A DNA stretch of 10,906 bases from Litorimonas sp964490745 (GTDB lineage Bacteria; Pseudomonadota; Alphaproteobacteria; Caulobacterales; Maricaulaceae), in contig CAZBDT010000081.1 of assembly GCA_964490745.1 (NCBI GenBank), forward strand, positions 1-10,906, given 5' to 3'. The notes under the pieces were generated by a model that saw only the letters and a program-made list of their open reading frames with translations, made no database searches and had not been told where the DNA came from. The stretch's first letter is position 1, and each line of letters opens with the position of its first letter. Of the stretch, positions 1 through 6,046 are shown piece by piece. Both the position numbers and the translations under genes were made by a program.

Positions 1-174
1 ATGGTTTTTGAAGAAGCGGCCCGTCTGTCCCACCAGTTGGGCCAGCGTTGGACCCAGGCGTCGGCTCTCACTCCTAAAGTCCCGGCACAGTCTCGATGTC
101 ACCCGAGATGCTCAGACCCACCGTCTCTCAAACGGGTAGATGACGTCCTACCTAGTCCCGTGTTTGAAAGAACT
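1..174. other. Unassigned GC-rich structured block at the left edge (partial)
   Basis: This block is clearly GC-richer than the AT-rich DNA that starts near 175. Read on the plus strand it is open from position 1 to a TAA at 172-174 (58 codons), but the codon use (CGA, AGA, GTA, CCA) and lack of any familiar motif argue against an ordinary gene. A second plus frame is also open to 139. It contains several short hairpins: GGCCC at 18-22 with GGGCC at 39-43; TCTCG/CGAGA around an 8-base loop near 92-109; and GGTAG/CTACC around an 8-base loop near 135-152. This fits a structured RNA or the untranslated end of a mobile element (for example the RNA-bearing end of an IS110-type element) whose main part lies left of the window. 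I do not recognise the sequence; identity is inference. Confidence 0.3.
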
Positions 175-271
175 TAATCAAAATAACACAGCTTTCGAAA
201 GTGAGGATTATTCTCTTTGTTTTTCTTTTAGAGCATTGAAATCGCGAACAATTCCCAATCATAAAATCGGG

Positions 272-293
272 ATATAGATTCCAATTTCTATAT
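272..293. repeat. Small AT-rich inverted repeat
   Basis: A perfect 7-bp stem (ATATAGA at 272-278 with TCTATAT at 287-293) encloses an 8-base loop. It sits in gene-free AT-rich DNA just outside a larger palindrome. With so little GC it would be a weak RNA hairpin. It may be a protein-binding site or chance structure in AT-rich sequence. Confidence 0.35.
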
Positions 294-295
294 TT

Positions 296-386
296 GAGCA
301 TTTTGCGTTAATTCGGCCTCATAAATTGGGCCTTATTTGCCCATTTTATGAGGCTTTCTGTGATCTAAATTAAACGCAAATTGCTC
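296..386. repeat. Large nested palindrome, terminator-like core
   Basis: The inner part, 316-354, is a near-perfect hairpin: a 10-bp arm (GCCTCATAAA at 316-325 with its complement at 345-354), one T/T mismatch, a 5-bp stem TGGGC/GCCCA and a 7-base loop. On the plus strand the stem is followed by TTTCTG. Outside it a second pair of arms matches: 296-313 and 368-386 are complementary over about 18 bp with one mismatch and one extra base. The core could act as a factor-independent terminator for a gene to the left, while the nested outer arms suggest a palindromic repeat element. Copy number cannot be judged from one window. Confidence 0.6.
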
Positions 387-390
387 TAAT

Positions 391-505
391 TGTCATTCCG
401 GGGCGCGTAGCGAACCCGGAAGATAGACCGTAAGCAGACCGAAAAGTTAGCTGGTTTCCTGTCGACCTTCCGGGTCTGCGGCTAAGGGCCTAGCCCGGAA
501 TGACA
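391..505. repeat. REP-like intergenic palindromic element
   Basis: The ends are perfect 12-bp inverted repeats (TGTCATTCCGGG at 391-402 and its complement at 494-505). Further in, ACCCGGAAG at 414-422 pairs with CTTCCGGGT at 467-475, leaving a central arm of about 44 bases. The termini GTCATTCCGGG...CCCGGAATGAC resemble a kind of dispersed intergenic palindrome that is common in alphaproteobacterial genomes; that link is from general knowledge and not checked. It lies downstream of panD, where it could end minus-strand transcription or protect the mRNA 3' end. The rest of the gap, 506-576, holds only a 6-bp hairpin (AGGAGA/TCTCCT, 520-537). Confidence 0.65.
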
Positions 506-576
506 GTGACGTTGGTCGAAGGAGAAGTCTCTCTCCTCGTCATCACAAGGTCGTTGTTTACAGGAAATGTGACCCC

Positions 577-939
577 CTAATGGACCTTCGGCGTCACCAC
601 TTCATTATTCGCATCCAGCAAGACCACATTGGGCGCATAGTTACGGGCTTTTTCCGCTTCCATTTGGCAATAGGTGATGATGATAATTTTATCGCCTAAT
701 TGGACGCGGCGCGCAGCCGCTCCGTTCAGGCCGAACGTCTTTGAGCCCCGAGGCGCAGAGATGGCATATGTCGTAAATCGCTCACCATTGGTAATGTTGA
801 GAATATCAACCTGCTCATTCGGGAGAATGCCCGAGCGGTCCAAGAGATCCTGATCAATCGAGATCGAACCTTCATAGTGCAAATCCGCCTGAGTCACAGT
901 GGCCCGGTGAATTTTGCCCTTCATCATGGTCAACAACAT
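577..939 (-). CDS. panD: Aspartate 1-decarboxylase precursor
   Basis: PanD makes beta-alanine from L-aspartate in the cytoplasm for pantothenate and coenzyme A synthesis. The precursor cleaves itself between Gly24 and Ser25, and the new serine becomes the pyruvoyl cofactor. The 120-residue protein shows the whole family signature: Lys9 and His11 in the N-terminal strand, the ADLHYEGS cleavage segment with Tyr22, Gly24 and Ser25, then NGERFTTYAI with Arg54, Thr57 and Tyr58, and Asn72 in LNGAAA. All key positions match the Escherichia coli numbering, so the start at 939 is right; length is normal. The ribosome site is weak (AGAGAG a few bases upstream). The zinc-finger gene lies 153 bp upstream on the same strand, far enough for panD to have its own promoter. 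The gene looks intact. Confidence 0.97.
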   Translation of the reverse strand: MLLTMMKGKIHRATVTQADLHYEGSISIDQDLLDRSGILPNEQVDILNITNGERFTTYAISAPRGSKTFGLNGAAARRVQLGDKIIIITYCQMEAEKARNYAPNVVLLDANNEVVTPKVH

Positions 940-1014
940 AAGAATCTCTCTTTATCACTCTATTTTGCAGGCGGGGGATGCCTACTCACCCTCGATATAG
1001 GGATGAACGCACCT

Positions 1015-1043
1015 TTTAAAAAGATGAAGCCAGTTTTTCGCAA
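1015..1043 (-). promoter_or_regulatory. Possible sigma-70-type promoter for panD
   Basis: Reading the minus strand, TTGCGA (1038-1043) is followed after exactly 17 bases by TTTAAA (1015-1020), about 75 bases before the panD start. Both hexamers are imperfect matches to the -35 and -10 consensus. The position in the 153-bp gap between the zinc-finger gene and panD is suitable, but such matches are frequent by chance in AT-rich gaps. Confidence 0.25.
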
Positions 1044-1092
1044 AGCTGCCCTGCACCCTATTTATCTCGGGTTCAGAAAGGCTAAACAATCC

Positions 1093-1296
1093 TTAGTGAT
1101 GACCGCCCGGTGCCGCATTCGGATCCAGTCTAAAGAGCCGGTCACAATATTTACATCTCACAGAGGTGTCAGAGCCCATATCCAAATAGGTACGCGGATG
1201 ACCCAGCGCCCCGCCGGAGCCTTCACACATCACACGTGTCGAGGAGACGATCACCACGTCATCGTCTTGATGCAATGTTGCTTGTCCATTTTCCAT
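1093..1296 (-). CDS. CHCC-type zinc-finger domain protein (NDUFS6-like)
   Basis: This is a 67-residue protein of the short zinc-finger family related to the mitochondrial complex I accessory subunit NDUFS6 (zf-CHCC). The ligands are visible in the usual spacing: Cys24, His33 (in GHPRTYLDMG), then Cys48 and Cys51 in CKYC, followed by an F-R-L-D ending typical of the family. Bacterial members are common in alphaproteobacteria; their role is poorly defined, with a link to respiratory complex I suggested by homology only. I chose the ATG at 1294-1296 because AAAGGA lies 8 bases upstream; an upstream in-frame ATG at 1327-1329 would add 11 residues but has no well-placed ribosome site. It is divergent from the ABC ATPase gene and may be co-transcribed with panD. 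Confidence 0.9.
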   Translation of the reverse strand: MENGQATLHQDDDVVIVSSTRVMCEGSGGALGHPRTYLDMGSDTSVRCKYCDRLFRLDPNAAPGGHH

Positions 1297-1342
1297 GCGG
1301 ATTATCCTTTGGGCGGTTTCGCCATGCATTAACTATTGAATT

Positions 1343-1367
1343 GGCCTTTAAGCCACGTCTAAAGGTC
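1343..1367 (+). promoter_or_regulatory. Hairpin covering the ribosome site of the ABC ATPase gene
   Basis: GGCCTTTA (1343-1350) can pair with TAAAGGTC (1360-1367) through 8 bp including one G-U pair, with a 9-base loop. The right arm contains AAAGG (1361-1365), the best Shine-Dalgarno candidate for the ATG at 1376. In RNA the structure could limit translation of the first gene and, through the overlaps, of the whole operon. The regulatory role is inference from position. Confidence 0.35.
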
Positions 1368-1375
1368 GGGTCAAT

Positions 1376-2344
1376 ATGAGCACAACATCTACACCCGATC
1401 CCATGGCCCCTGCAATCGAAATTAAAGGCCTGAAAAAGACCTATGCAGCGTCAAAAAAAGCGCCTGCTAAAACCGCACTGCACGGCGTGGACCTGACCAT
1501 CCCACGTGGGTCTATCTTTGGCCTGTTGGGGCCGAACGGGGCGGGTAAATCCACCATGATCAATATTCTGGCAGGACTGGTGAATAAGTCCGAAGGCAGT
1601 GCAAGTATTTGCGGATATGATATTACGAGCCAGACGCGCTCTGCCCGCGCCTCTATCGGGATTGTTCCGCAAGAAATTGCCATGGATGTTTTCTTCACGC
1701 CCTTCCAAGCTTTGGAATTACAAGCCGGATATTACGGCGTTCCAAAATCTGAGCGCCGCAGTATGGAAATCCTCGAAGCACTCGGTCTGGCAGATAAACG
1801 CGACGCCTATGTGCGGCAGCTTTCCGGCGGGATGAAACGGCGTTTGCTGATTGCGAAAGCCCTCGTCCATAATCCGCCCGTTCTGATACTGGATGAACCG
1901 ACGGCGGGTGTGGATATTGAGCTGCGCCGCCAGCTCTGGGCCTATGTCGAGAAGCTACACGCGGCAGGGACGACAGTGATCCTCACCACGCATTACCTCG
2001 AAGAAGCCGAAGCGCTGTGTGACCGCATTGCCATTATCCATCAGGGGCACATTGTCGCCAATGAACCGAAATCCACCCTGCTCTCGCGTTTGGATAAAAA
2101 GGTGTTGCGCATCTCCCCAGTCGAGCCGCTCTCCGCTTTGCCGAACGACTTGTCTGATCTAAATGCGAAACTCGCGCCCGATGGACAGATTGTCATTGAA
2201 TATCGCAGCAGCACAGATTCTGTGACGGGCATGCTCAACCGCGTCAAAGACTGCGGCGTCTCTATTGCGGATTTGCGCACGGAAGAAGCCGATTTGGAAG
2301 ATGTCTTTTTGGCGTTGACTTATGCGGGTGATCATCAAGAATGA
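1376..2344 (+). CDS. ABC-2 type exporter ATP-binding protein (YadG-like)
   Basis: This 322-residue protein is the cytoplasmic nucleotide-binding subunit of an ABC exporter. All motifs are present: Walker A GPNGAGKST at 52-60, Q-loop Gln99 in VPQE, signature LSGGM at 149-153, Walker B ILDEP with Glu174, D-loop near 177-180 and the switch histidine His206. The stretches AGYYGV, SGGMKRRL, TAGVDIELRR and TTHYLEEAE closely recall Escherichia coli YadG, and the ending DLEDVFLAL is the usual C-terminal element of DrrA/NodI/YadG ATPases. Such ATPases work with a six-helix ABC-2 permease, usually encoded next door. None is here: the next gene encodes a lipoprotein and the upstream gene is divergent. 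The substrate is unknown. Its stop overlaps the next start as ATGA. Confidence 0.95.
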   Translation: MSTTSTPDPMAPAIEIKGLKKTYAASKKAPAKTALHGVDLTIPRGSIFGLLGPNGAGKSTMINILAGLVNKSEGSASICGYDITSQTRSARASIGIVPQEIAMDVFFTPFQALELQAGYYGVPKSERRSMEILEALGLADKRDAYVRQLSGGMKRRLLIAKALVHNPPVLILDEPTAGVDIELRRQLWAYVEKLHAAGTTVILTTHYLEEAEALCDRIAIIHQGHIVANEPKSTLLSRLDKKVLRISPVEPLSALPNDLSDLNAKLAPDGQIVIEYRSSTDSVTGMLNRVKDCGVSIADLRTEEADLEDVFLALTYAGDHQE

Positions 2345-3186
2345 GCGCATTGCGACTTTTATTAGTCGTCATCGCGTTTTGGCTGTCGGCCTGCTCGCGC
2401 CCCGCGGATGAAGCGGAAATTAAATCTGTTAAAGCGGAGACGGGGATCAACCCGAACATCGTTGTTGGAGATGTCAGGCCTGAAGATAAAGCTGCGTTAG
2501 AAAGCTGGATTGCAGAGGCCGTCACTCTCTTCAAATCATCGGAATTTGAGATGAATTTTTTGCGGGCTTCAGAGATATATCCAAATGTCTATGTCTCTAA
2601 ATCCCAAGATATCATTCCGGCATCGCTCATACTGAGCCGTCTGAAAACCGAAGACCCTTATCTCTCTGCACTATGGTGGCCGAAAACATATGTGGTACTA
2701 AATGGCGAGACGGCCACGCGCTCAGACACGCGTCAGGGTTTCGGGTTTGTCGCTCTGCGCAATGCAGGGGCGGGTCCTTATCCTGCCAATGTCATCGGCA
2801 CACCGACGGGTGAAATCGAATTGGGTCGCCTGCATTTCGCGCGCTACGTCCAAGGCGATGTCGTGGAAAAATCCTGCGCCATGAATACGATGGTCCATGA
2901 AATCAGTCACACGCTGTCTGATCGACCCGGGATTTTCTGGATGCATATTTTGGACACAGAGGACAATGTCACGCCCCCACGCGGCGTGTTTGAGGCCAGC
3001 TATTTCATCGGGATTGTCGCGCAATGTACCTATTTGGAAAAAGTGGGAAGGATAGAGACGCAGGATTTTGCAAATTGCATGACGACATTTAGTGATCCAT
3101 CAAACAGCTCACGTTTCCGCAGTATCGCCTGTGATGATTTTCCCGGCAACACACCCATCACCCCCCGTAACAGGATTTTGCCATGA
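2341..3186 (+). CDS. Putative lipoprotein with HExxH metalloprotease motif
   Basis: I do not recognise a named family. The 281-residue product starts with a lipoprotein signal: a hydrophobic segment followed by the lipobox LSAC, so Cys18 should be lipidated. Residue +2 is Ser, which does not favour inner-membrane retention, so the outer membrane is likely. Residues 185-191 read VHEISHT, a zinc-metalloprotease HExxH signature in a hydrophobic setting. Glu218 (FEASYF), 28 residues downstream, could be the third zinc ligand as in gluzincins; this is inference. Four further cysteines (179, 229, 246, 264) could form two disulfides in the periplasm. The gene starts within the stop of the ATPase gene (ATGA) and ends within the start of the oxidoreductase gene, so it is translated as part of a unit. 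Codon use resembles its neighbours. Substrate and activity are unknown. Confidence 0.85.
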   Translation: MSALRLLLVVIAFWLSACSRPADEAEIKSVKAETGINPNIVVGDVRPEDKAALESWIAEAVTLFKSSEFEMNFLRASEIYPNVYVSKSQDIIPASLILSRLKTEDPYLSALWWPKTYVVLNGETATRSDTRQGFGFVALRNAGAGPYPANVIGTPTGEIELGRLHFARYVQGDVVEKSCAMNTMVHEISHTLSDRPGIFWMHILDTEDNVTPPRGVFEASYFIGIVAQCTYLEKVGRIETQDFANCMTTFSDPSNSSRFRSIACDDFPGNTPITPRNRILP

Positions 3187-4172
3187 TCAGAATTGGACTT
3201 CTTGGTGCCTCAAAGATCGCACCCAAAGCCGTCATCAATCCCACAAAATCCAGATCGGATTGCGTCATACAGGCGGTAGCCAGCCGCTCGAAGGAAAGAG
3301 CGCAGGCCTATGCGGAAGACCACAACATTCCGCATTTTGAGACCTCTTATGAGGCCCTCGTCCAGCGCGATGATATTGATCTCGTCTATAACGCTCTCCC
3401 GCCTAGCTTGCATGCTAAGCTCAGTATTCTCGCTGCAAAACATGGCAAAGCCGTTCTCTGCGAAAAACCTTTCGCGATGAATGCGAAAGAGGCGCGCGCA
3501 ATGGTCGATGCGGCCAAAACGGCAGGCACAGATTTGATCGAAGGGTTTCACTACCGCTTTCACCCGTCCTTTCTGAAATTTGAGGAGATCATTAAATCCG
3601 GTCGGATTGGCGAGATTGAAGAGATATCGGGCGTCTTCGATGTGCATATTCCCAATCGTGAGGGCGAGCTGCGCTATTTGCCGGAGCTCGGAGGCGGGGC
3701 CTTGATGGATTTGGGCTGTTACCCGCTCCACGCCATGCGAACCCTGACCGGAGAAGAACCTGAGATCATAGAGGCTATCCACACCCGCGCAGAAAATGGT
3801 GTGGCCGTTTCAAGCTGGGCCGAAATGAGTTTGGGGACAGCGCAGGCTTCGCTTGACTGCAATATGGGGCGTGACGCGATTTATGATAATTCCTTGCAGA
3901 TCATCGGTAGCAAAGGCGTGGCCAAGCTCTCAGGTTTTGTCCATCCCTATCGCTGGGACCCGCAATTGGGGTTTGATATTTATGTCGAAGTCAATGGCGA
4001 GCGAGACTTCATCACGCTGCTCAATTCTCCAGAGAGCTGGAAAGGCTCGACCTATGACTTTCAACTCGATCACGTCATGCAAGTTCTCGCAGGTGTGGCG
4101 GAGCCGCTGACGGGTGGAGCAGACGCCATAGCCACAATGACCGCCATAGATGCCATCATGGCCAAACGCTAA
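3183..4172 (+). CDS. Gfo/Idh/MocA family NAD(P)-dependent oxidoreductase
   Basis: This 329-residue cytoplasmic enzyme belongs to the glucose-fructose oxidoreductase / inositol dehydrogenase family. The N-terminal Rossmann fold begins with IRIGLLGASKIA (2-13). The family EKP motif is in CEKPFAMN with Lys95, which contacts nicotinamide and substrate. The C-terminal half begins with the conserved GGGALMDLGCYPLH stretch (170-183), with Asp176, Tyr180 and His183 as likely active-site residues. Overall it resembles D-xylose dehydrogenase and trans-dihydrodiol dehydrogenase members, so a sugar or cyclic polyol is the likely substrate, but this cannot be settled from sequence. AGGA (3172-3175) lies 7 bases before the start. 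The ATGA overlap with the lipoprotein gene shows coupled translation. Length is normal and the gene is intact. Confidence 0.93.
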   Translation: MIRIGLLGASKIAPKAVINPTKSRSDCVIQAVASRSKERAQAYAEDHNIPHFETSYEALVQRDDIDLVYNALPPSLHAKLSILAAKHGKAVLCEKPFAMNAKEARAMVDAAKTAGTDLIEGFHYRFHPSFLKFEEIIKSGRIGEIEEISGVFDVHIPNREGELRYLPELGGGALMDLGCYPLHAMRTLTGEEPEIIEAIHTRAENGVAVSSWAEMSLGTAQASLDCNMGRDAIYDNSLQIIGSKGVAKLSGFVHPYRWDPQLGFDIYVEVNGERDFITLLNSPESWKGSTYDFQLDHVMQVLAGVAEPLTGGADAIATMTAIDAIMAKR

Positions 4173-4211
4173 AGTCTTTTTCTATCCAAGACTTGCGCCT
4201 TCTGACGCAAG
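4172..4211 (+). promoter_or_regulatory. Two overlapping alternative hairpins between oxidoreductase and exporter genes
   Basis: AAGTCTT (4172-4178) pairs with AAGACTT (4188-4194), and CTTGCG (4192-4197) pairs with CGCAAG (4206-4211). The two stems share 4192-4194, so only one can form fully at a time. They fill most of the 55-base gap. Neither is followed by a U-run, so they are not standard terminators. A role in tuning expression of the exporter gene is possible but unproven. Confidence 0.3.
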
Positions 4212-4227
4212 CCGTTAGCGGCAGTCC

Positions 4228-5622
4228 ATGTCTGACACCGCGACATTGGAAAAAACAAAACTCCCCGACAGTTGGGCGGGGGAGATGCGTGCGCTTTTGA
4301 CGATTGGTGTGCCCATGGCGCTAGCCCAACTCGTGCAGTTTTCGCCCTATATTGCCGACACATTGATGATTGGCCGCATTGGGCCAAACGAGATTGCGGC
4401 CGCCGCCATCGGGTCCGTGCTTTATTTCCTGCTATGGATGTTAGCCAATGGCCCCATCGCCGCTGTGACCCCTCTCGTCTCGCAGGCTTTGGGCCGGGAC
4501 AAAAATGAACGACGAGATATTCGCCGAACCGTGCGCATGTCTGTCTGGGTTTGTTTTTTGATGTTCCCGCTCATCCTTGGACTCTTGCTGCTGACGGAAC
4601 CGATTATGATATTGGCGGGTCAAGACCCGGATGTGGCCCGCCTCGCCCAAACCTATGTCCTTGTCCTCGCGCCCGGCCTGCCTTTTACATTGGCCGTTAT
4701 GACATTTCGAAATTTCTTGGCGGCGATTGAGAAAACTATGATCCCGTTTCTGCTGGTGGCGAGTGCGTCTCTGGTCAATATCGCCCTGAATTGGGTTTTG
4801 ATCTTCGGGAATTTGGGCGCGCCCGAACTGGGGCTTCTCGGCGCAGGTATCGCCTCCTCTATTTCTTGCATCTATAGTTTCTTCGCCTTTGTGATTTATA
4901 TTAAATGGGACAGTTTGGCGCGCAGCTTTGATCTGTTTTCAAATATTTGGAAACCAGATTGGAACCGGATGATGAGCTTGTTAAAGATTGGCTGGCCGAT
5001 TTCGATCACTGTGACCTTTGAAGGCATGTTATTTAACGCAGGCGTTTTGATCGCAGGCGCTGTTGGTGTGATAGAACAGGCAGGATTTCAAATTGCGCTG
5101 AATGTCGCCTCTGCCGCTTTCATGATGCCTTACGGACTGTCTATGGCTGGAGCTGTACGCATTGGTCTCGCCAGAGGCGCAGAGAATAATCCCGCAGAAC
5201 GGCGCGCTTCAACCACCACAATCTTGGCGTCTGTGCTAGCAATTGGGATATTCGCCCTGCCCGTCGCGCTTGCGCCGAGCTGGGTGGCCTCTTTTTATTT
5301 TAATATGGATGCGGCGGACACAAAACCCGTCTTTGAATATGTTGTGATCTTCCTGCCCCTCGCTGCGGGGTTTATGTTCTTTGATGCCGTACAAGTGGCC
5401 TGCAACCAGCTTTTGCGGGGTTTGGCGGACGTCACCTGGCCGATGATTATCACAGGTATCAGCTATTGGACGATTGGCTTTCCGATAGCCTTTTTCACCG
5501 CCCTGCACACAGAAATTGGGGCTGTCGGTGTTTGGTACGGGCTGACCGCCGGATTAATTTCTGCTTTTATCGGCCTCGGAATAAGGCTTTGGCTGCAGCT
5601 TCAGCGGACGTCTCACCCTTAG
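4228..5622 (+). CDS. MATE family multidrug/sodium antiporter (NorM-like)
   Basis: The 464-residue product is an inner-membrane exporter with about twelve hydrophobic segments in two six-helix halves, the normal MATE size. Typical exporters of this family use a sodium or proton gradient to expel cationic drugs or metabolites. Conserved acidic residues match NorM: Asp44 in the first helix (IADTLMIG), Glu265 in TVTFEGMLF of the seventh helix and Asp386 in FFDAVQVACNQLLRG. The loop LVSQALGR (83-90) after the second helix is also characteristic. The ATG at 4228 has no clear ribosome site. It lies 55 bp after the oxidoreductase gene in the same direction and is probably in the same operon. Its last 56 bp overlap the end of the convergent DUF1491 gene. 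Substrate is unknown. Confidence 0.95.
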   Translation: MSDTATLEKTKLPDSWAGEMRALLTIGVPMALAQLVQFSPYIADTLMIGRIGPNEIAAAAIGSVLYFLLWMLANGPIAAVTPLVSQALGRDKNERRDIRRTVRMSVWVCFLMFPLILGLLLLTEPIMILAGQDPDVARLAQTYVLVLAPGLPFTLAVMTFRNFLAAIEKTMIPFLLVASASLVNIALNWVLIFGNLGAPELGLLGAGIASSISCIYSFFAFVIYIKWDSLARSFDLFSNIWKPDWNRMMSLLKIGWPISITVTFEGMLFNAGVLIAGAVGVIEQAGFQIALNVASAAFMMPYGLSMAGAVRIGLARGAENNPAERRASTTTILASVLAIGIFALPVALAPSWVASFYFNMDAADTKPVFEYVVIFLPLAAGFMFFDAVQVACNQLLRGLADVTWPMIITGISYWTIGFPIAFFTALHTEIGAVGVWYGLTAGLISAFIGLGIRLWLQLQRTSHP

Positions 5623-5938
5623 CCATTTCCCCATCGAGAAAATGTCGTCCTGCCGCGTCTTCAATCTCGACAATCCAAATATCAGGGTCGCGGTCGACCG
5701 CTTTATTGATGCGCTGCGTTAGTTCCGGTTCATCAAAGGGTCCGTCTTTATACCATTCGCGCCCGCCTGCCATCGACATTTGTTCCATATAGAGGAACAG
5801 CTGCGGGCCTTGGCGTACAGTCACCCAGAATGCGCCTGCATCTGCGTCGCCGCGTCGCAAAACGGCCGCAAAAGCTCCACCCGATTGGGCGCGCCGGATT
5901 AAGGCGGAGACACGAATTTCAGTTTTCAATCGCGCCAT
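5567..5938 (-). CDS. DUF1491 family protein
   Basis: This 123-residue cytoplasmic protein matches the alphaproteobacterial DUF1491 family: it begins RLKTEIRVSALIRRA, has the GDADAGAFWV segment near 30-39, and a DPDIWIVEIEDAAGRHFL block at about 84-101. Its function is unknown. The start at 5938 places the family's usual N-terminus (ARLKTEI) correctly, with AAAGAG about 9 bases upstream. It is transcribed toward the MATE gene and their coding ends overlap by 56 bp, so each gene's 3' end is antisense to the other. It is divergent from the BcsB-like gene. Confidence 0.9.
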   Translation of the reverse strand: MARLKTEIRVSALIRRAQSGGAFAAVLRRGDADAGAFWVTVRQGPQLFLYMEQMSMAGGREWYKDGPFDEPELTQRINKAVDRDPDIWIVEIEDAAGRHFLDGEMAKGETSAEAAAKALFRGR

Positions 5939-5978
5939 TTAACGTTCACTCTTTAGGCGAAAAATAAAATTATTATCC

Positions 5979-5990
5979 GGCTTTAAAGCC
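5979..5990. promoter_or_regulatory. Perfect 12-bp palindrome, possible operator
   Basis: GGCTTTAAAGCC is a perfect palindrome in the 108-bp gap between the divergent DUF1491 and BcsB-like genes. It is flanked by ATTAT on the left and ATAAT on the right. A homodimeric regulator could bind here and act on one or both genes. I could not place a convincing -35/-10 pair beside it. Confidence 0.35.
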
Positions 5991-6031
5991 ATAATTGGCA
6001 TCTCACTTGCGTCTGTAACCTTATCTTAACC

Positions 6032-6037
6032 TTGAGG
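6032..6037 (+). promoter_or_regulatory. Ribosome binding site fixing the start of the BcsB-like gene
   Basis: TTGAGG lies 9 bases upstream of the ATG at 6047. The TTG of this site is itself in frame and could be read as a start five codons earlier, but its use as the ribosome site and the hydrophobic signal peptide after the ATG make 6047 the better start. Confidence 0.6.
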
Positions 6038-6046
6038 CATCGGACC

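Noticed and set aside
1..174. RNase P RNA, tmRNA, SRP RNA or tRNA
   Set aside because: None of the conserved core sequences of these RNAs could be found on either strand, and there is no CCA-ended acceptor structure.
877..1332. 151-codon plus-strand reading frame
   Set aside because: It is antisense to the start of panD and to the whole zinc-finger gene, both of which carry clear family motifs. Its own product shows no recognisable motif.
3210..3782. 190-codon minus-strand reading frame
   Set aside because: It lies fully inside the oxidoreductase gene, whose motifs are intact, and its translation resembles nothing known. It is a shadow of the real frame.
4172..4194. Rho-independent terminator after the oxidoreductase gene
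   Set aside because: The T-run lies inside the loop side of the stem rather than after it, and the stem has only two GC pairs, so it would not terminate in the standard way.
6032..6046. TTG start five codons upstream for the BcsB-like gene
   Set aside because: The TTG is part of the TTGAGG ribosome site for the ATG at 6047, and the signal peptide begins naturally at that ATG.
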